In this document: one piece after another, positions 1-7,709 of the stretch
Position numbering within the stretch: the first letter of the stretch is position 1
Layout of the letters: every line of letters begins with the position of its first letter
Source of the DNA: JANQIO01 sp965601975
GTDB lineage: Bacteria; Pseudomonadota; Gammaproteobacteria; Pseudomonadales; Halieaceae
DNA length: 64,000 nt
Assembly (NCBI GenBank): GCA_965601975.1
Contig: OZ271856.1
Coordinates: 1,302,001-1,366,000, forward strand
Direction of reading: 5' to 3'
The notes under the pieces: model-generated
Told to the model about the DNA's origin: nothing
The model's input: only the letters and a program-made list of their open reading frames with translations
The model's database searches: none
Program-made: the position numbers and the translations under genes

Positions 1-2
1 AG

Positions 3-584
3 GCGGTGCTGGGCCGGCATCGCTCGGCGAAAGAGGGCAAGGCCTACCAGGTGGCCACCAGCGTCCTGCTGATGGACTGCGCGAAGCTGTCCCACTGGGA
101 CCCGGAAAAGGACTTCGATGCGCTGTTCCGCTTTGAGAAGGACTACAAGGAGTGGATGGTGCTGGCCTACGAGGACCCGGACAACATCGGCTACCTCGAG
201 GAGTGCTGGAACGACTTCGACCACCTGGACGAGAACACGCGCCTGCTGCACAACACCAAGCGCCGCACCCAGCCCTGGAAGACGGGCCTGCCGGTCGACT
301 ACACCCCGGCGGACAAGTTCAAGGACAAGCCGCTGCTGGCTTCCCTCAACAAGCTCCGGGCAAAGGTCTTCGGTGAATACGGCCTGCTGGGCCAGTATCG
401 CGATCACCCCGACCCGAAACAGGAAGCGTTTTTCTTCGGCCTGTTGAAAGAGTGCCTGGAGTGCGGCCATGTCAGCGAGGACCTGGTGCGCGAGGAAATG
501 CGCAAGAACCACGTGCGCCACGATGCCTTCGAGGTGCTGGAACGTACGCCGTCCCTGCCCGGCCGCCGGGCCGAGGCCGCCTGA
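3..584 (+). CDS. Probable glycosyltransferase, C-terminal part (5' end outside window)
   Basis: The frame is open to the left edge, so the protein is probably cut by the window; the first possible start inside is a GTG at base 6. The visible 192 residues are soluble and rich in charged and aromatic residues. A segment near residue 80 reads LLHNTKRRTQPWKTGLP, resembling the His-...-Pro-Trp end motif of GT8-like nucleotide-sugar transferases. No membrane segment is seen. It lies 42 bases before a 2OG oxygenase gene, so the two may be co-transcribed. The family call is tentative because the catalytic half is not visible; a conserved hypothetical protein is the alternative. Confidence 0.45.
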   Translation, partial: AVLGRHRSAKEGKAYQVATSVLLMDCAKLSHWDPEKDFDALFRFEKDYKEWMVLAYEDPDNIGYLEECWNDFDHLDENTRLLHNTKRRTQPWKTGLPVDYTPADKFKDKPLLASLNKLRAKVFGEYGLLGQYRDHPDPKQEAFFFGLLKECLECGHVSEDLVREEMRKNHVRHDAFEVLERTPSLPGRRAEAA

Positions 585-626
585 GCCCATCCTCAAACGA
601 GATACGCAGTAGAGAACCGAGCTGTC

Positions 627-1343
627 ATGCACTACCTGGATATCGAGAAACTTCGCAACCTGAGCCTTGAAGACTTCATGGCCATCAAGCCCTACCCGCA
701 CTACAACGCCCACGGCGTGCTGACGGAGAGCGGCTACCAGGACCTGCTGCACAATATGCCGCCGCTGGAAACCTTCGACGACATCTTCGGCAAGGAACGC
801 CGGGCGGGGCAGGCACCCCACGACCGCTACTCCCTGGAGTACACACCCGAGACGGACGTGCCTAAGCCCTGGAAGGAGTTTATCGGCGAGCTGTGCAGCG
901 ACGACTACCGCCGCGAGATCGAGCGCCTGCTGGGGGCAAAGAAAGTGGAATTCCGGTTCCACTGGCACTACACGCCCACGGGCTGCGATGTCTCTCCGCA
1001 CTGCGATGCCCGCCGCGAGCACGGCTCCCACCTGTTCTACTTCAACTCCGAGGAGGACTGGAATCCGGAGTGGGGCGGCTCCACCCTGGTGCTGGATGAC
1101 GGCGGTCGACTCAGCTACGACTCCGCCCCCGCGCTGGAAGAATTCGACGGCGTGATCGAGGCCAAGTCCATCGGCAACTACAGCAACCTGATGCTGCGCA
1201 CCGATCACGCCTGGCACGCGGTGCGCCCGATCAACTGCCCCGAGGACAGGATGCGTCGCATCTTCATCGTGGTGGTGAACCCGGACAGCCTGTTCTGGAA
1301 GGTGCGTGACCGCATCATCGGCAAGACCATCCAGCGCTTCTAG
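627..1343 (+). CDS. 2-oxoglutarate/Fe(II)-dependent oxygenase family protein
   Basis: A 238-residue soluble protein with the double-stranded beta-helix pattern of 2OG-Fe(II) oxygenases. The iron-binding pair His125-x-Asp127 lies in SPHCDARREHGSH, a distal histidine is His194 or His197 in TDHAWHAVRP, and an arginine at 210/211 sits where the 2-oxoglutarate carboxylate is bound in the family. The substrate cannot be read from sequence; relatives hydroxylate proteins, amino acids or small metabolites. The neighbouring glycosyltransferase-like gene hints at a modified surface molecule, which is inference. The start is an ATG at the head of a clean open frame. Confidence 0.75.
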   Translation: MHYLDIEKLRNLSLEDFMAIKPYPHYNAHGVLTESGYQDLLHNMPPLETFDDIFGKERRAGQAPHDRYSLEYTPETDVPKPWKEFIGELCSDDYRREIERLLGAKKVEFRFHWHYTPTGCDVSPHCDARREHGSHLFYFNSEEDWNPEWGGSTLVLDDGGRLSYDSAPALEEFDGVIEAKSIGNYSNLMLRTDHAWHAVRPINCPEDRMRRIFIVVVNPDSLFWKVRDRIIGKTIQRF

Positions 1344-2058
1344 GCTCTCCCTCTCACCCGGAGAGGTGCACCTGTGGCTGTGCCCCGAGGCAGCGGCTTC
1401 GGCGCTGGACGCCTCCGTACTGCGCCCCGATGAGGCGGAGCGACACGGGCGACGGGGCGGGCCCGGCCTCAGCGGCCGGGTGCTGACGCGCCATATCCTG
1501 TCACGCTACGCCGCAGAACAGCCCGCAGACTGGGTGTTCGAAACCGGCCGCCACGGCAAACCCGAACTGGTGGCGCCCTCGCGTCCCCTGCACCAGAACC
1601 TCAGTCACTCCGGCCAATGGCTGGCGGTTGCCGTCAGCGAGTCCGCGCCGGTGGGGGTGGATGTCCAGGTCATGGATGCAGAGCGCAGGATCCGACGCCT
1701 GGCGAAGCGCTATTTCTCCGCTGCCGAGCAGGAGGACCTGGAGAGCCGCGAGGGAGAGGACTTCACCCGGCATTTCTACCGGCTGTGGTCGCTGAAAGAG
1801 GCCTGGACCAAGGCGCGCGGCGACGCCCTGCCGGCGGCCCTGGGCACCACTGCGTTCCGGATGAGCGGGGGCCGGCTGATCAGCCTGGACCCCACAAACA
1901 CCGAAGACTGTAGCCTGTGGCTGCTGGAACTGGAGGGTTACGGCCTGGCGCTGTGCGGCCTCGAGGGCGGGCTCTCACTGCGCTGCCTGCGCTGGGATGG
2001 CGAGGCATCCGCAGCCCCCCTGGAACTGCCGATTTTCGCGTCCGCCCGGGCGGCGTAA
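1306..2058 (+). CDS. 4'-phosphopantetheinyl transferase (Sfp type)
   Basis: This enzyme transfers the phosphopantetheine arm of CoA to a carrier-protein serine. The Sfp signatures are intact: NLSHSG at residues 98-103, GVDVQ at 117-121 (Mg/CoA binding) and WSLKEAWTKARG at 161-172. Counted from the GTG at 1306 it has 250 residues and overlaps the oxygenase gene by 38 bases. A GTG at 1366, right before VHLWLCPEA, is an alternative start, although its GGAGA lies almost against the codon. No polyketide or peptide synthetase is nearby, so it may serve fatty-acid ACP or a distant cluster. Family assignment is firm; start and partner are not. Confidence 0.85.
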   Translation: MTASSARPSSASRLSLSPGEVHLWLCPEAAASALDASVLRPDEAERHGRRGGPGLSGRVLTRHILSRYAAEQPADWVFETGRHGKPELVAPSRPLHQNLSHSGQWLAVAVSESAPVGVDVQVMDAERRIRRLAKRYFSAAEQEDLESREGEDFTRHFYRLWSLKEAWTKARGDALPAALGTTAFRMSGGRLISLDPTNTEDCSLWLLELEGYGLALCGLEGGLSLRCLRWDGEASAAPLELPIFASARAA

Positions 2059-2084
2059 GGCTGTGAATTCTTAAGAGAAATTCC

Positions 2085-2113
2085 TTGAAATGGGTGGGGG
2101 CGGTATGTAGAAT
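2085..2113 (+). promoter_or_regulatory. Sigma-70 promoter of rplM-rpsI
   Basis: TTGAAA at 2085-2090 and TAGAAT at 2108-2113 are separated by exactly 17 bases. Transcription would begin near 2120, leaving a leader of about 35 bases before the rplM start at 2155. It is the only good match in the gap after the transferase gene. Confidence 0.65.
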
Positions 2114-2154
2114 TCGCGCTCTCGAAAATGGAGGCCTCGCTGAGGCATTGGATG

Positions 2155-2583
2155 ATGAAGACGTTTAGCGCAAAAGCAGAATCGGTGCAGCGCGATTGGT
2201 TCGTGGTGGATGCCTCGGAAAAGACCCTGGGCCGCCTGGCCAGTGAGATCGCCCACCGCCTGCGTGGCAAGCACAAGCCCGAGTACACCCCTCACGTTGA
2301 CACCGGCGACTACATCGTTGTGATCAACGCCGAGAAGATCAAGGTGACCGGCGCCAAGACCACCGACAAAATGTATCACCGCCACACCGGTTACCCGGGT
2401 GGTCTCAAGAGCATGTCTTTCGAGCAGCTGATCGAGAAGGCGCCCGAGCGCGTTCTCCAGAGCGCCGTCAAGGGCATGCTGCCGCGCAACCCCCTGGGTC
2501 GCGCCATGTTCAAGAAACTCAAAGTCTACGCCGGTGCCGAGCACCCGCACACTGCGCAGCAGCCGCAGGCCCTGAATATCTAA
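2155..2583 (+). CDS. rplM: Large ribosomal subunit protein L13
   Basis: Ribosomal protein L13 of the 50S subunit, an early assembly protein that binds 23S rRNA. The 142 residues from the ATG at 2155 match the usual length exactly and start MKTFSAKAESVQRDWFVVDA. The segments KTLGRLASEIAHRLRGK, YTPHVDTGDY and VKGMLPRNPLGRAMFKKLKV are typical of L13. An in-frame ATG directly upstream (2152) and another at 2128 would extend it, but the family start and a GAGG about 9 bases upstream favour 2155. It forms a two-gene operon with rpsI, 10 bases downstream. Confidence 0.97.
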   Translation: MKTFSAKAESVQRDWFVVDASEKTLGRLASEIAHRLRGKHKPEYTPHVDTGDYIVVINAEKIKVTGAKTTDKMYHRHTGYPGGLKSMSFEQLIEKAPERVLQSAVKGMLPRNPLGRAMFKKLKVYAGAEHPHTAQQPQALNI

Positions 2584-2593
2584 GGTCTTATCT

Positions 2594-2986
2594 ATGTCAG
2601 CAACGCAATATTACGGAACCGGCCGCCGCAAGACTTCCACGGCCCGGGTATTCCTGAAGAACGGCGAAGGCAACATCACCGTCAACAGCAAGCCCCTGGA
2701 CCAGTACTTCGGTCGTGAAGTGGCTCGCATGATCGTGCGCCAGCCCCTGCAGCTCACCGAAACGGAAGACAAGTTCGACATCAACGTCACTGTCGCCGGC
2801 GGCGGCAGCTTTGGCCAGGCCGGTGCGATCCGTCACGGCATTACCCGCGCCCTGATGGAGTACGACGAATCCCTGCGCGGCACCCTGCGCGGCGCCGGCT
2901 TCGTCACCCGCGACGCTCGCGAGGTTGAGCGCAAGAAAGTGGGCCTGCGCAAGGCGCGCAAGCGTCCGCAATACTCCAAGCGCTAA
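2594..2986 (+). CDS. rpsI: Small ribosomal subunit protein S9
   Basis: Ribosomal protein S9 of the 30S subunit; its C-terminal tail reaches the P-site tRNA. The length of 130 residues equals the family norm. Family hallmarks are QYYGTGRRKTSTARVF at the N-terminus, GGGSFGQAGAIRHGITRAL in the middle and the basic tail KKVGLRKARKRPQYSKR. It follows rplM in the conserved rplM-rpsI operon, and terminator-like hairpins lie after its stop. Confidence 0.97.
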   Translation: MSATQYYGTGRRKTSTARVFLKNGEGNITVNSKPLDQYFGREVARMIVRQPLQLTETEDKFDINVTVAGGGSFGQAGAIRHGITRALMEYDESLRGTLRGAGFVTRDAREVERKKVGLRKARKRPQYSKR

Positions 2987-3030
2987 GCGCGGCTGCCAGC
3001 GCGACTGCAAGAGCGTTTTGCAGCTCTGCC

Positions 3031-3061
3031 AACGCCCGGCCCGGAAACGGCGTCGGGCGTT
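3031..3061 (+). terminator. Hairpin after rpsI with weak U tract
   Basis: AACGCCCG at 3031-3038 pairs perfectly with CGGGCGTT at 3054-3061, with a further GC-rich pairing inside the loop. Only two T residues follow, so it may be a pause or 3'-end protecting structure rather than a strong terminator; a better candidate follows at 3073. Confidence 0.45.
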
Positions 3062-3072
3062 TGCATGTCAGG

Positions 3073-3110
3073 GGGCCGAAAAACCGCTTTCGAGGGTTTT
3101 CGGGCCTTTT
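3073..3110 (+). terminator. Intrinsic terminator of the rplM-rpsI operon
   Basis: The arm at 3073-3085 (GGGCCGAAAAACC) pairs with 3094-3106 (GGGTTTTCGGGCC) with two mismatches and an 8-base loop, followed by TTTT at 3107-3110. It lies between rpsI and the petA promoter. Confidence 0.6.
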
Positions 3111-3158
3111 GGCGGGTCAAAGAAATTCCCCAAATTCCCGACACTTAGGTGCTTTTCC

Positions 3159-3187
3159 TTGTCACGGAAGGGCAAAGTCATTACCAT
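3159..3187 (+). promoter_or_regulatory. Candidate sigma-70 promoter of the petA-petBC operon
   Basis: TTGTCA at 3159-3164 is followed after 17 bases by TACCAT at 3182-3187. Transcription from about 3194 would give a leader of some 130 bases that includes the phased repeats at 3255-3307. Confidence 0.4.
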
Positions 3188-3254
3188 TTGCACCGCTTTT
3201 GAAACATCCCCCCCGCACCCCGGCCGTTGCCTGCGCCTCTTTGGCGAACAGATT

Positions 3255-3307
3255 GGCGTGAAAGTGGCATGAAAACGGCGTGAAAGTGGCGCGGGAGGCG
3301 TGAATGT
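3255..3307 (+). repeat. Phased 11-bp direct repeats upstream of petA
   Basis: Four copies of a GGCGTGAAAGT-like word occur head to tail: 3255-3265, 3266-3276 (GGCATGAAAAC), 3277-3287 and 3297-3307 (GGCGTGAATGT), with a degenerate 9-base unit at 3288-3296. The first and third are identical. The array ends 18 bases before the petA start codon. One helical turn per unit suits a cooperative DNA-binding protein or a structured RNA leader; the function is unknown. Confidence 0.7.
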
Positions 3308-3325
3308 CACCCAATGGAGAGCTAC

Positions 3326-3925
3326 ATGAGCAGTGACAGCGTGAATACCGGCCGGCGCCGGTTTCTGACCGCCGCCACCAGCGCGGTAGGCGTCGCCGGC
3401 GTCGTCGGCATCGCCGTACCTTTCGTGGGTTCCTGGAACCCCAGCGCCAAGGCCAAGGCGGCCGGCGCCCCGGTCAAGGCCGATATCAGCAAGATTGAAC
3501 CGGGCCAGATGGTCGTTGTGGAATGGCGAGGCAAGCCGGTGTACGTGCTGCATCGCACCGAGGACCAGTTGGCCGGTCTCGAGCAGCTGGACGGAAAGCT
3601 GAAGGACCCCAATTCCGAGATATCCGAGCAGCCGGCCAACGCGACGGGTCGCAACCGGTCCCTGAAGCCGGAGATCATGGTGTTTGTCGGCCTGTGCACA
3701 CACCTGGGCTGTGCGCCGAAGTATCGCCCGGAACTGGGTGCCGAGGCGGACGTCGGAGACGACACGTGGGTTGGTGGCTTCTTCTGCCCCTGCCACGGTT
3801 CACGTTTTGACCTGGCTGGTCGCGTCTATTCCGGCGTCCCGGCATCAACCAACCTGGTGGTTCCACCGTATTCCTTTGAAGATGACGTCACCCTGGTTAT
3901 CGGCGTCGGTGAGGAGGTTGCCTAA
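3326..3925 (+). CDS. petA: Ubiquinol-cytochrome c reductase, Rieske iron-sulfur subunit
   Basis: Rieske 2Fe-2S protein of the bc1 complex, which moves an electron from ubiquinol to cytochrome c1 on the periplasmic side. It has 199 residues from the ATG at 3326, chosen because GGAGA lies 5 bases upstream; an ATG at 3314 has none. A twin-arginine type start GRRRFLTAA (residues 9-17) precedes a single membrane anchor at about 18-35. Cluster ligands are CTHLGC (124-129) and CPCHGS (154-159), with the two extra disulfide cysteines present. It is followed directly, with no gap, by the cytochrome b-c1 fusion gene. Confidence 0.96.
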   Translation: MSSDSVNTGRRRFLTAATSAVGVAGVVGIAVPFVGSWNPSAKAKAAGAPVKADISKIEPGQMVVVEWRGKPVYVLHRTEDQLAGLEQLDGKLKDPNSEISEQPANATGRNRSLKPEIMVFVGLCTHLGCAPKYRPELGAEADVGDDTWVGGFFCPCHGSRFDLAGRVYSGVPASTNLVVPPYSFEDDVTLVIGVGEEVA

Positions 3926-5953
3926 ATGAACAATGCACTGATCGGGCTGCGCGACTGGGTCGATGCCCGCCTGCCCATCATGCGCGCGTGGAACACCCAC
4001 ATGGGTCAGTACTACGCTCCCAAGAACTTCAATTTCTGGTACTACTTCGGCGTATTTTCGCTGCTGGTGCTGGTCAATCAGCTGCTGACCGGCATCTGGC
4101 TGACGATGAACTACACGCCCAGCCAGGAAGATGCCTTTGCGTCCGTCGAGTACATCATGCGCGACGTGGATTACGGCTGGCTGCTGCGCTATATGCACTC
4201 CACCGGGGCCTCCGCGTTTTTCCTCGTGGTGTACCTGCACATGTTCCGCGCCCTGCTGTACGGGTCCTACAAGAAGCCCCGTGAGCTGATCTGGATCTTC
4301 GGCATGCTGATTTTCGTGGTCCTGATGGCGGAAGCCTTCGTGGGCTACGTACTGCCCTGGGGCCAGATGTCCTACTGGGGGGCCCAGGTCATCCTCAACA
4401 TATTCGGTGCCATACCGGTGTGGGGCGATGACATCGTCACCTGGATTCGCGGCGACTACCTGATCTCCGGGATCACCCTGAACCGCTTCTTTGCGCTGCA
4501 CGTGGTGGCCCTGCCCATCGTGCTGCTGGCGCTGGTGGTCCTGCACCTGCTGGCGCTGCACGAGGTTGGCTCCAACAACCCTGACGGTGTCGACATCAAG
4601 AAGCACAAGGACGAGAACGGTGTCCCGCTCGACGGTATCGCCTTCCATCCCTACTACTCAGTGCATGACCTGCAGGCGATCGGCGTGTTCCTGTTCGTCT
4701 TCTGTGCGGTCATGTTCTTCATGCCGGAAATGGGCGGCTATTTCCTGGAGTACGCGAACTTCGAGGAAGCCAACAACCTGAAGACGCCTGAGCATATCGC
4801 CCCGGTCTGGTACTTCACGCCCTTCTATTCGGTGCTGCGAGCGATTCCGGATACGCAAATCGGCGCCCTGGTCTTTGCCATCTCCGTGGCCATCCCGTTC
4901 CTGCTGCCCTGGCTGGATCGCAGCCCCGTGCGCTCCTGGCGCTACCGCGGCAACATGACCAAGGCGATGCTGGTGCTGTTCACGGCGTCCTTCCTGATTC
5001 TGGGTGTGCTGGGCGTATGGGCGCCGACCCCGGGCCGTACACTGTTGGCGCAGATCTGCTCCGTCATCTACTTTGCCTTCTTCCTGCTGATGCCCGTGTG
5101 GACCAGCATGGAAACCACCAAGCCGGTCCCCGAGCGTGTCACCATGAACGGCGGTATCGGGTTCTGGGGAAGCATGGGCGTGCTGGCGCTGATCCTTGGC
5201 CTGACGGTACTGCCGCTGAAAGCGGTCGCCGCCGGCGGACCGAGCGTGCCGCTCGACCGTATGGAGCCGAACCTGAGTGACAAGGTGTCCCTGCAGCACG
5301 GCGCCGGTCTCTACATGAGCTACTGCTCTGGCTGCCATTCCCTGCAGTACTCCCGCTACGAGCGCGTTGCCAACGATCTCGGGATACCCGTGGACCTCGC
5401 GGAGCAGCACCTGGTCATGGACGGTGAACACAAGATCGGCGACCTGATGACCATCGCCATGACGGAAGATCTCGGCAAGCAGTGGTTCGGCGCCGTGCCG
5501 CCGGACCTGACGTTGATCGCGCGCGCCAAGAGTACTGACTACCTGTACACCTACCTGCGTACGTTCTACGAAGATCCCAGCCGCCCGATGGGTGTCAACA
5601 ACAAGGTCTACCCGGCCGTGGGCATGCCTCACGCACTGCTGGACCTGCAGGGGCTGCAAGCCTGCGCCCCCGGGCCCGTGCAATCAGACTCCGGCGGCGT
5701 CAAGCGCGATCCGCTGACCGGCCAGGACATTCTCGACGATCCCTGCGGCAACTTCACGCTGGTGCAGGAAGGCCTGATGACGCCGGAAGAGTTTGATGGC
5801 GCCGTCTACGACCTGGTCAACTTCCTGGCCTACGTGGGTGAGCCGGCCGCACTCGATCGTCAACGCATGGGCGTCTACGTGCTGCTGTTCATCGCTATCT
5901 TTTTCGTGTTCGCCTGGTTGCTGAACCGCGAGTACTGGAAAGACGTCCACTGA
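3926..5953 (+). CDS. petBC: Cytochrome b / cytochrome c1 fusion polypeptide of the bc1 complex
   Basis: A single uninterrupted frame of 675 residues joins cytochrome b (about 1-408) to cytochrome c1 (about 410-675). The b part carries heme histidines at 91, 105, 192 and 207 and a PVWY motif at 293-296 (quinol site). The c1 part begins with an internal signal-peptide-like stretch ending KAVAAGG (432-438), the heme site CSGCH at 467-471, a likely axial Met567 in GMPHA, and a C-terminal membrane anchor at about 649-665. Many gammaproteobacteria have separate petB and petC. The known precedent is the Bradyrhizobium fbcH product, which is cut after synthesis, and the signal-like stretch suggests the same here. 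It follows petA without a gap. Confidence 0.95.
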   Translation: MNNALIGLRDWVDARLPIMRAWNTHMGQYYAPKNFNFWYYFGVFSLLVLVNQLLTGIWLTMNYTPSQEDAFASVEYIMRDVDYGWLLRYMHSTGASAFFLVVYLHMFRALLYGSYKKPRELIWIFGMLIFVVLMAEAFVGYVLPWGQMSYWGAQVILNIFGAIPVWGDDIVTWIRGDYLISGITLNRFFALHVVALPIVLLALVVLHLLALHEVGSNNPDGVDIKKHKDENGVPLDGIAFHPYYSVHDLQAIGVFLFVFCAVMFFMPEMGGYFLEYANFEEANNLKTPEHIAPVWYFTPFYSVLRAIPDTQIGALVFAISVAIPFLLPWLDRSPVRSWRYRGNMTKAMLVLFTASFLILGVLGVWAPTPGRTLLAQICSVIYFAFFLLMPVWTSMETTKPVPERVTMNGGIGFWGSMGVLALILGLTVLPLKAVAAGGPSVPLDRMEPNLSDKVSLQHGAGLYMSYCSGCHSLQYSRYERVANDLGIPVDLAEQHLVMDGEHKIGDLMTIAMTEDLGKQWFGAVPPDLTLIARAKSTDYLYTYLRTFYEDPSRPMGVNNKVYPAVGMPHALLDLQGLQACAPGPVQSDSGGVKRDPLTGQDILDDPCGNFTLVQEGLMTPEEFDGAVYDLVNFLAYVGEPAALDRQRMGVYVLLFIAIFFVFAWLLNREYWKDVH

Positions 5954-6029
5954 GACGTCTTCCGGGCGCGGCCTAGCCCGCTGCGCCCACATATATAAAT
6001 AAGCATCTTCAAAAACCTGGGGGAATACC

Positions 6030-6662
6030 ATGGGTGTTGTGGCCAAACGGTCTTCAATGACCTTTTTCTCGGACAGTGAAAGTCACTACAGTCACCGCGT
6101 CCGCATCGTACTTGCCGAGAAGGGCGTAACAGTGGATGTTGTTGAGGTCGAACCGGCCCATCCCCCGGCCGAGCTCGCAGAACTCAATCCCTATAATTCG
6201 CTGCCCACCCTGGTGGACCGTGACCTCGTGCTGTACGAGTCCAAGGTCATGATGGAGTACCTCGACGAGCGCTTCCCGCATCCGCCGCTGCTGCCGGTCT
6301 ACCCGGTGGCGCGGGCCGAGAGCCGGCTGTTCATCCACCGCATCGAGAAGGACTGGTGCGCGCTGGTGGACCAGATCCAGAACACGCGCTCTGACAACGT
6401 GGTCGACAAGTGCACCAAGGAGCTGCGAGAGGGCCTGCTCGCTGTCTCGCCGATCTTCTCCGAGAAGCCGTTCTTCATGAACGAGGAATTCACCCTGGTA
6501 GACTGCTGCCTGGCGCCGGTGCTGTGGCGCCTGCCCACCCTGGGTATCGAGTTCCGCTCCAACAAGCAGACCAAGCCTTTGCTCGCCTACATGGACCGCG
6601 TGTTCAATCGCGAGTCGTTCCAGGCCAGCCTCTCCGAACAGGAGCGGGAGATGCGGCTCTAG
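6030..6662 (+). CDS. sspA: Stringent starvation protein A
   Basis: SspA is a glutathione-S-transferase-fold protein that binds RNA polymerase and alters transcription in stationary phase. The 210 residues begin with the family hallmark MGVVAKRSSMTFFSDSESHY, followed by a thioredoxin-like domain (to about 85, with NSLPTLVDRDLVLYES) and an alpha-helical C-terminal domain (about 90-205). It lies downstream of the bc1 operon as in many gammaproteobacteria. The 76-base gap holds two GC-rich inverted repeats (about 5937-5962 and 5964-5988) and an AT-rich stretch that may provide its own promoter; GGGGG precedes the start. Confidence 0.95.
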   Translation: MGVVAKRSSMTFFSDSESHYSHRVRIVLAEKGVTVDVVEVEPAHPPAELAELNPYNSLPTLVDRDLVLYESKVMMEYLDERFPHPPLLPVYPVARAESRLFIHRIEKDWCALVDQIQNTRSDNVVDKCTKELREGLLAVSPIFSEKPFFMNEEFTLVDCCLAPVLWRLPTLGIEFRSNKQTKPLLAYMDRVFNRESFQASLSEQEREMRL

Positions 6663-6682
6663 GCCGGGTCGGAGCGTCCAGC

Positions 6683-7120
6683 GTGACCATGACTTCCAGT
6701 AGGCCGTACGTGATGCGTGCGCTCTACGAATGGATACTCGACAATGAATGCACACCCTATGTACTCGTCAATGCAGACGAGGTAGGTGTGGATGTGCCGC
6801 GGCAGTATGTGAAGGACGGTCAGATCGTCCTGAACATTTCCCCCGCCGCGGTCGTCGACCTGGTCATGGACAATGACTCCCTGCACTTCAACGGCCGCTT
6901 CGGCGGCGTTCCCATCGACGTGTTTGTGCCGATGGCCTCGGTGGTGGGCATCTACGCCCGCGAAAACGGGCAGGGCATGGTGTTCGACCGGGACGACGGC
7001 CCCTGGCCGGATCCGCCGGGCGGTTCGTCGCCGCCGCGGGGTGGTGGGCCCGAGGGTAATGGGAAGGATGGCAAGAACGGCAAGAAGGAAGGGCGTCCCT
7101 CCCTGAAGGTCGTCAAGTAG
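6683..7120 (+). CDS. sspB: ClpXP protease specificity-enhancing factor
   Basis: SspB is an adaptor that tethers ssrA-tagged proteins to ClpX. The folded domain (residues 5-110) includes RPYVMRALYEWILDN, VLNISPAAV, ARFGG-like NGRFGG and IYARENGQGMVF, all typical of SspB. A flexible Gly/Pro-rich linker (about 112-137) leads to the C-terminal ClpX-binding tail RPSLKVVK. The GTG at 6683 is preferred because GGAG lies 8 bases upstream; an ATG at 6689 is the alternative. It follows sspA by 20 bases, the usual sspAB pair. Confidence 0.95.
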   Translation: MTMTSSRPYVMRALYEWILDNECTPYVLVNADEVGVDVPRQYVKDGQIVLNISPAAVVDLVMDNDSLHFNGRFGGVPIDVFVPMASVVGIYARENGQGMVFDRDDGPWPDPPGGSSPPRGGGPEGNGKDGKNGKKEGRPSLKVVK

Positions 7121-7133
7121 ACTGCCAGTCTGT

Positions 7134-7151
7134 GCGGCTGACCCCAGCCGC
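7134..7151. terminator. Possible bidirectional hairpin between sspB and dolP
   Basis: GCGGCTG at 7134-7140 pairs with CAGCCGC at 7145-7151 around a 4-base loop, between two convergent genes. Neither side has a clear T tract, so factor-independent termination is doubtful. Confidence 0.3.
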
Positions 7152-7709
7152 CTAATCAATCCATTCGAACATTTGTACGACTTTCTGCACGCCGCCGATA
7201 GTGCGCGTGACTTCCACGATGCGCTCTCCTTCAGCGTGAGATACCAGGCCCATCAGGTAGACCACGCCGTTTTCGGTGACGACCATCACACGCCCGCCCT
7301 GGATATCTTCCGCGGCGGCGAGCGACGCTTTTACCTTGGTGGTCAGCAGGGCGTCGCTGCCGCGCGTCAGTCCGGAGGTGTTGCCGGAGATCTCCACCTC
7401 ATTGTAGATGCGGCGGACGCCGCGAATGTCCCGCGCCAGGTCGGACAGTTTGCTCTTCATGGCGGGGTCCGGCACCTGGCCCGTGAACAGTACGTAGCCG
7501 TTGAAGCTGTTCACGCTGATATTGGCTTCCTGGTAGGACTCTTCGAGCACAAGAATCCTGCGATCGATCAGCTTCTCGATGTCGACGTCTTCGACCCGGG
7601 CGCCCCGCGAGCGCTTGCCGGGATCCTCCTCGACCGGACCCATGGCCGCGAACATGCCGCAACCGGTCAGCGAGAACATGAGGAAGAAGCAGATAAATGC
7701 GTTTTTCAT
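7152..7709 (-). CDS. dolP: Outer-membrane lipoprotein with two BON domains (DolP/YraP)
   Basis: DolP is a division- and envelope-integrity lipoprotein of the inner face of the outer membrane. The start at 7709 gives a short signal peptide with lipobox LTGC (Cys17). Two BON domains follow at about 48-115 and 125-185, including VNSFNGYVLFTGQVPD and VVTENGVVYLMGLVSHAEGE. The ATG overlaps the stop of diaA by one base (TGATG), indicating translational coupling. It is the last gene of lpoA-yraN-diaA-dolP, the same order as in E. coli. Confidence 0.92.
   Translation of the reverse strand: MKNAFICFFLMFSLTGCGMFAAMGPVEEDPGKRSRGARVEDVDIEKLIDRRILVLEESYQEANISVNSFNGYVLFTGQVPDPAMKSKLSDLARDIRGVRRIYNEVEISGNTSGLTRGSDALLTTKVKASLAAAEDIQGGRVMVVTENGVVYLMGLVSHAEGERIVEVTRTIGGVQKVVQMFEWID

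Noticed and set aside
5937..5988. Intrinsic terminator after the bc1 operon
   Set aside because: Two GC-rich inverted repeats are present but neither is followed by a T tract, so they are only mentioned with sspA.
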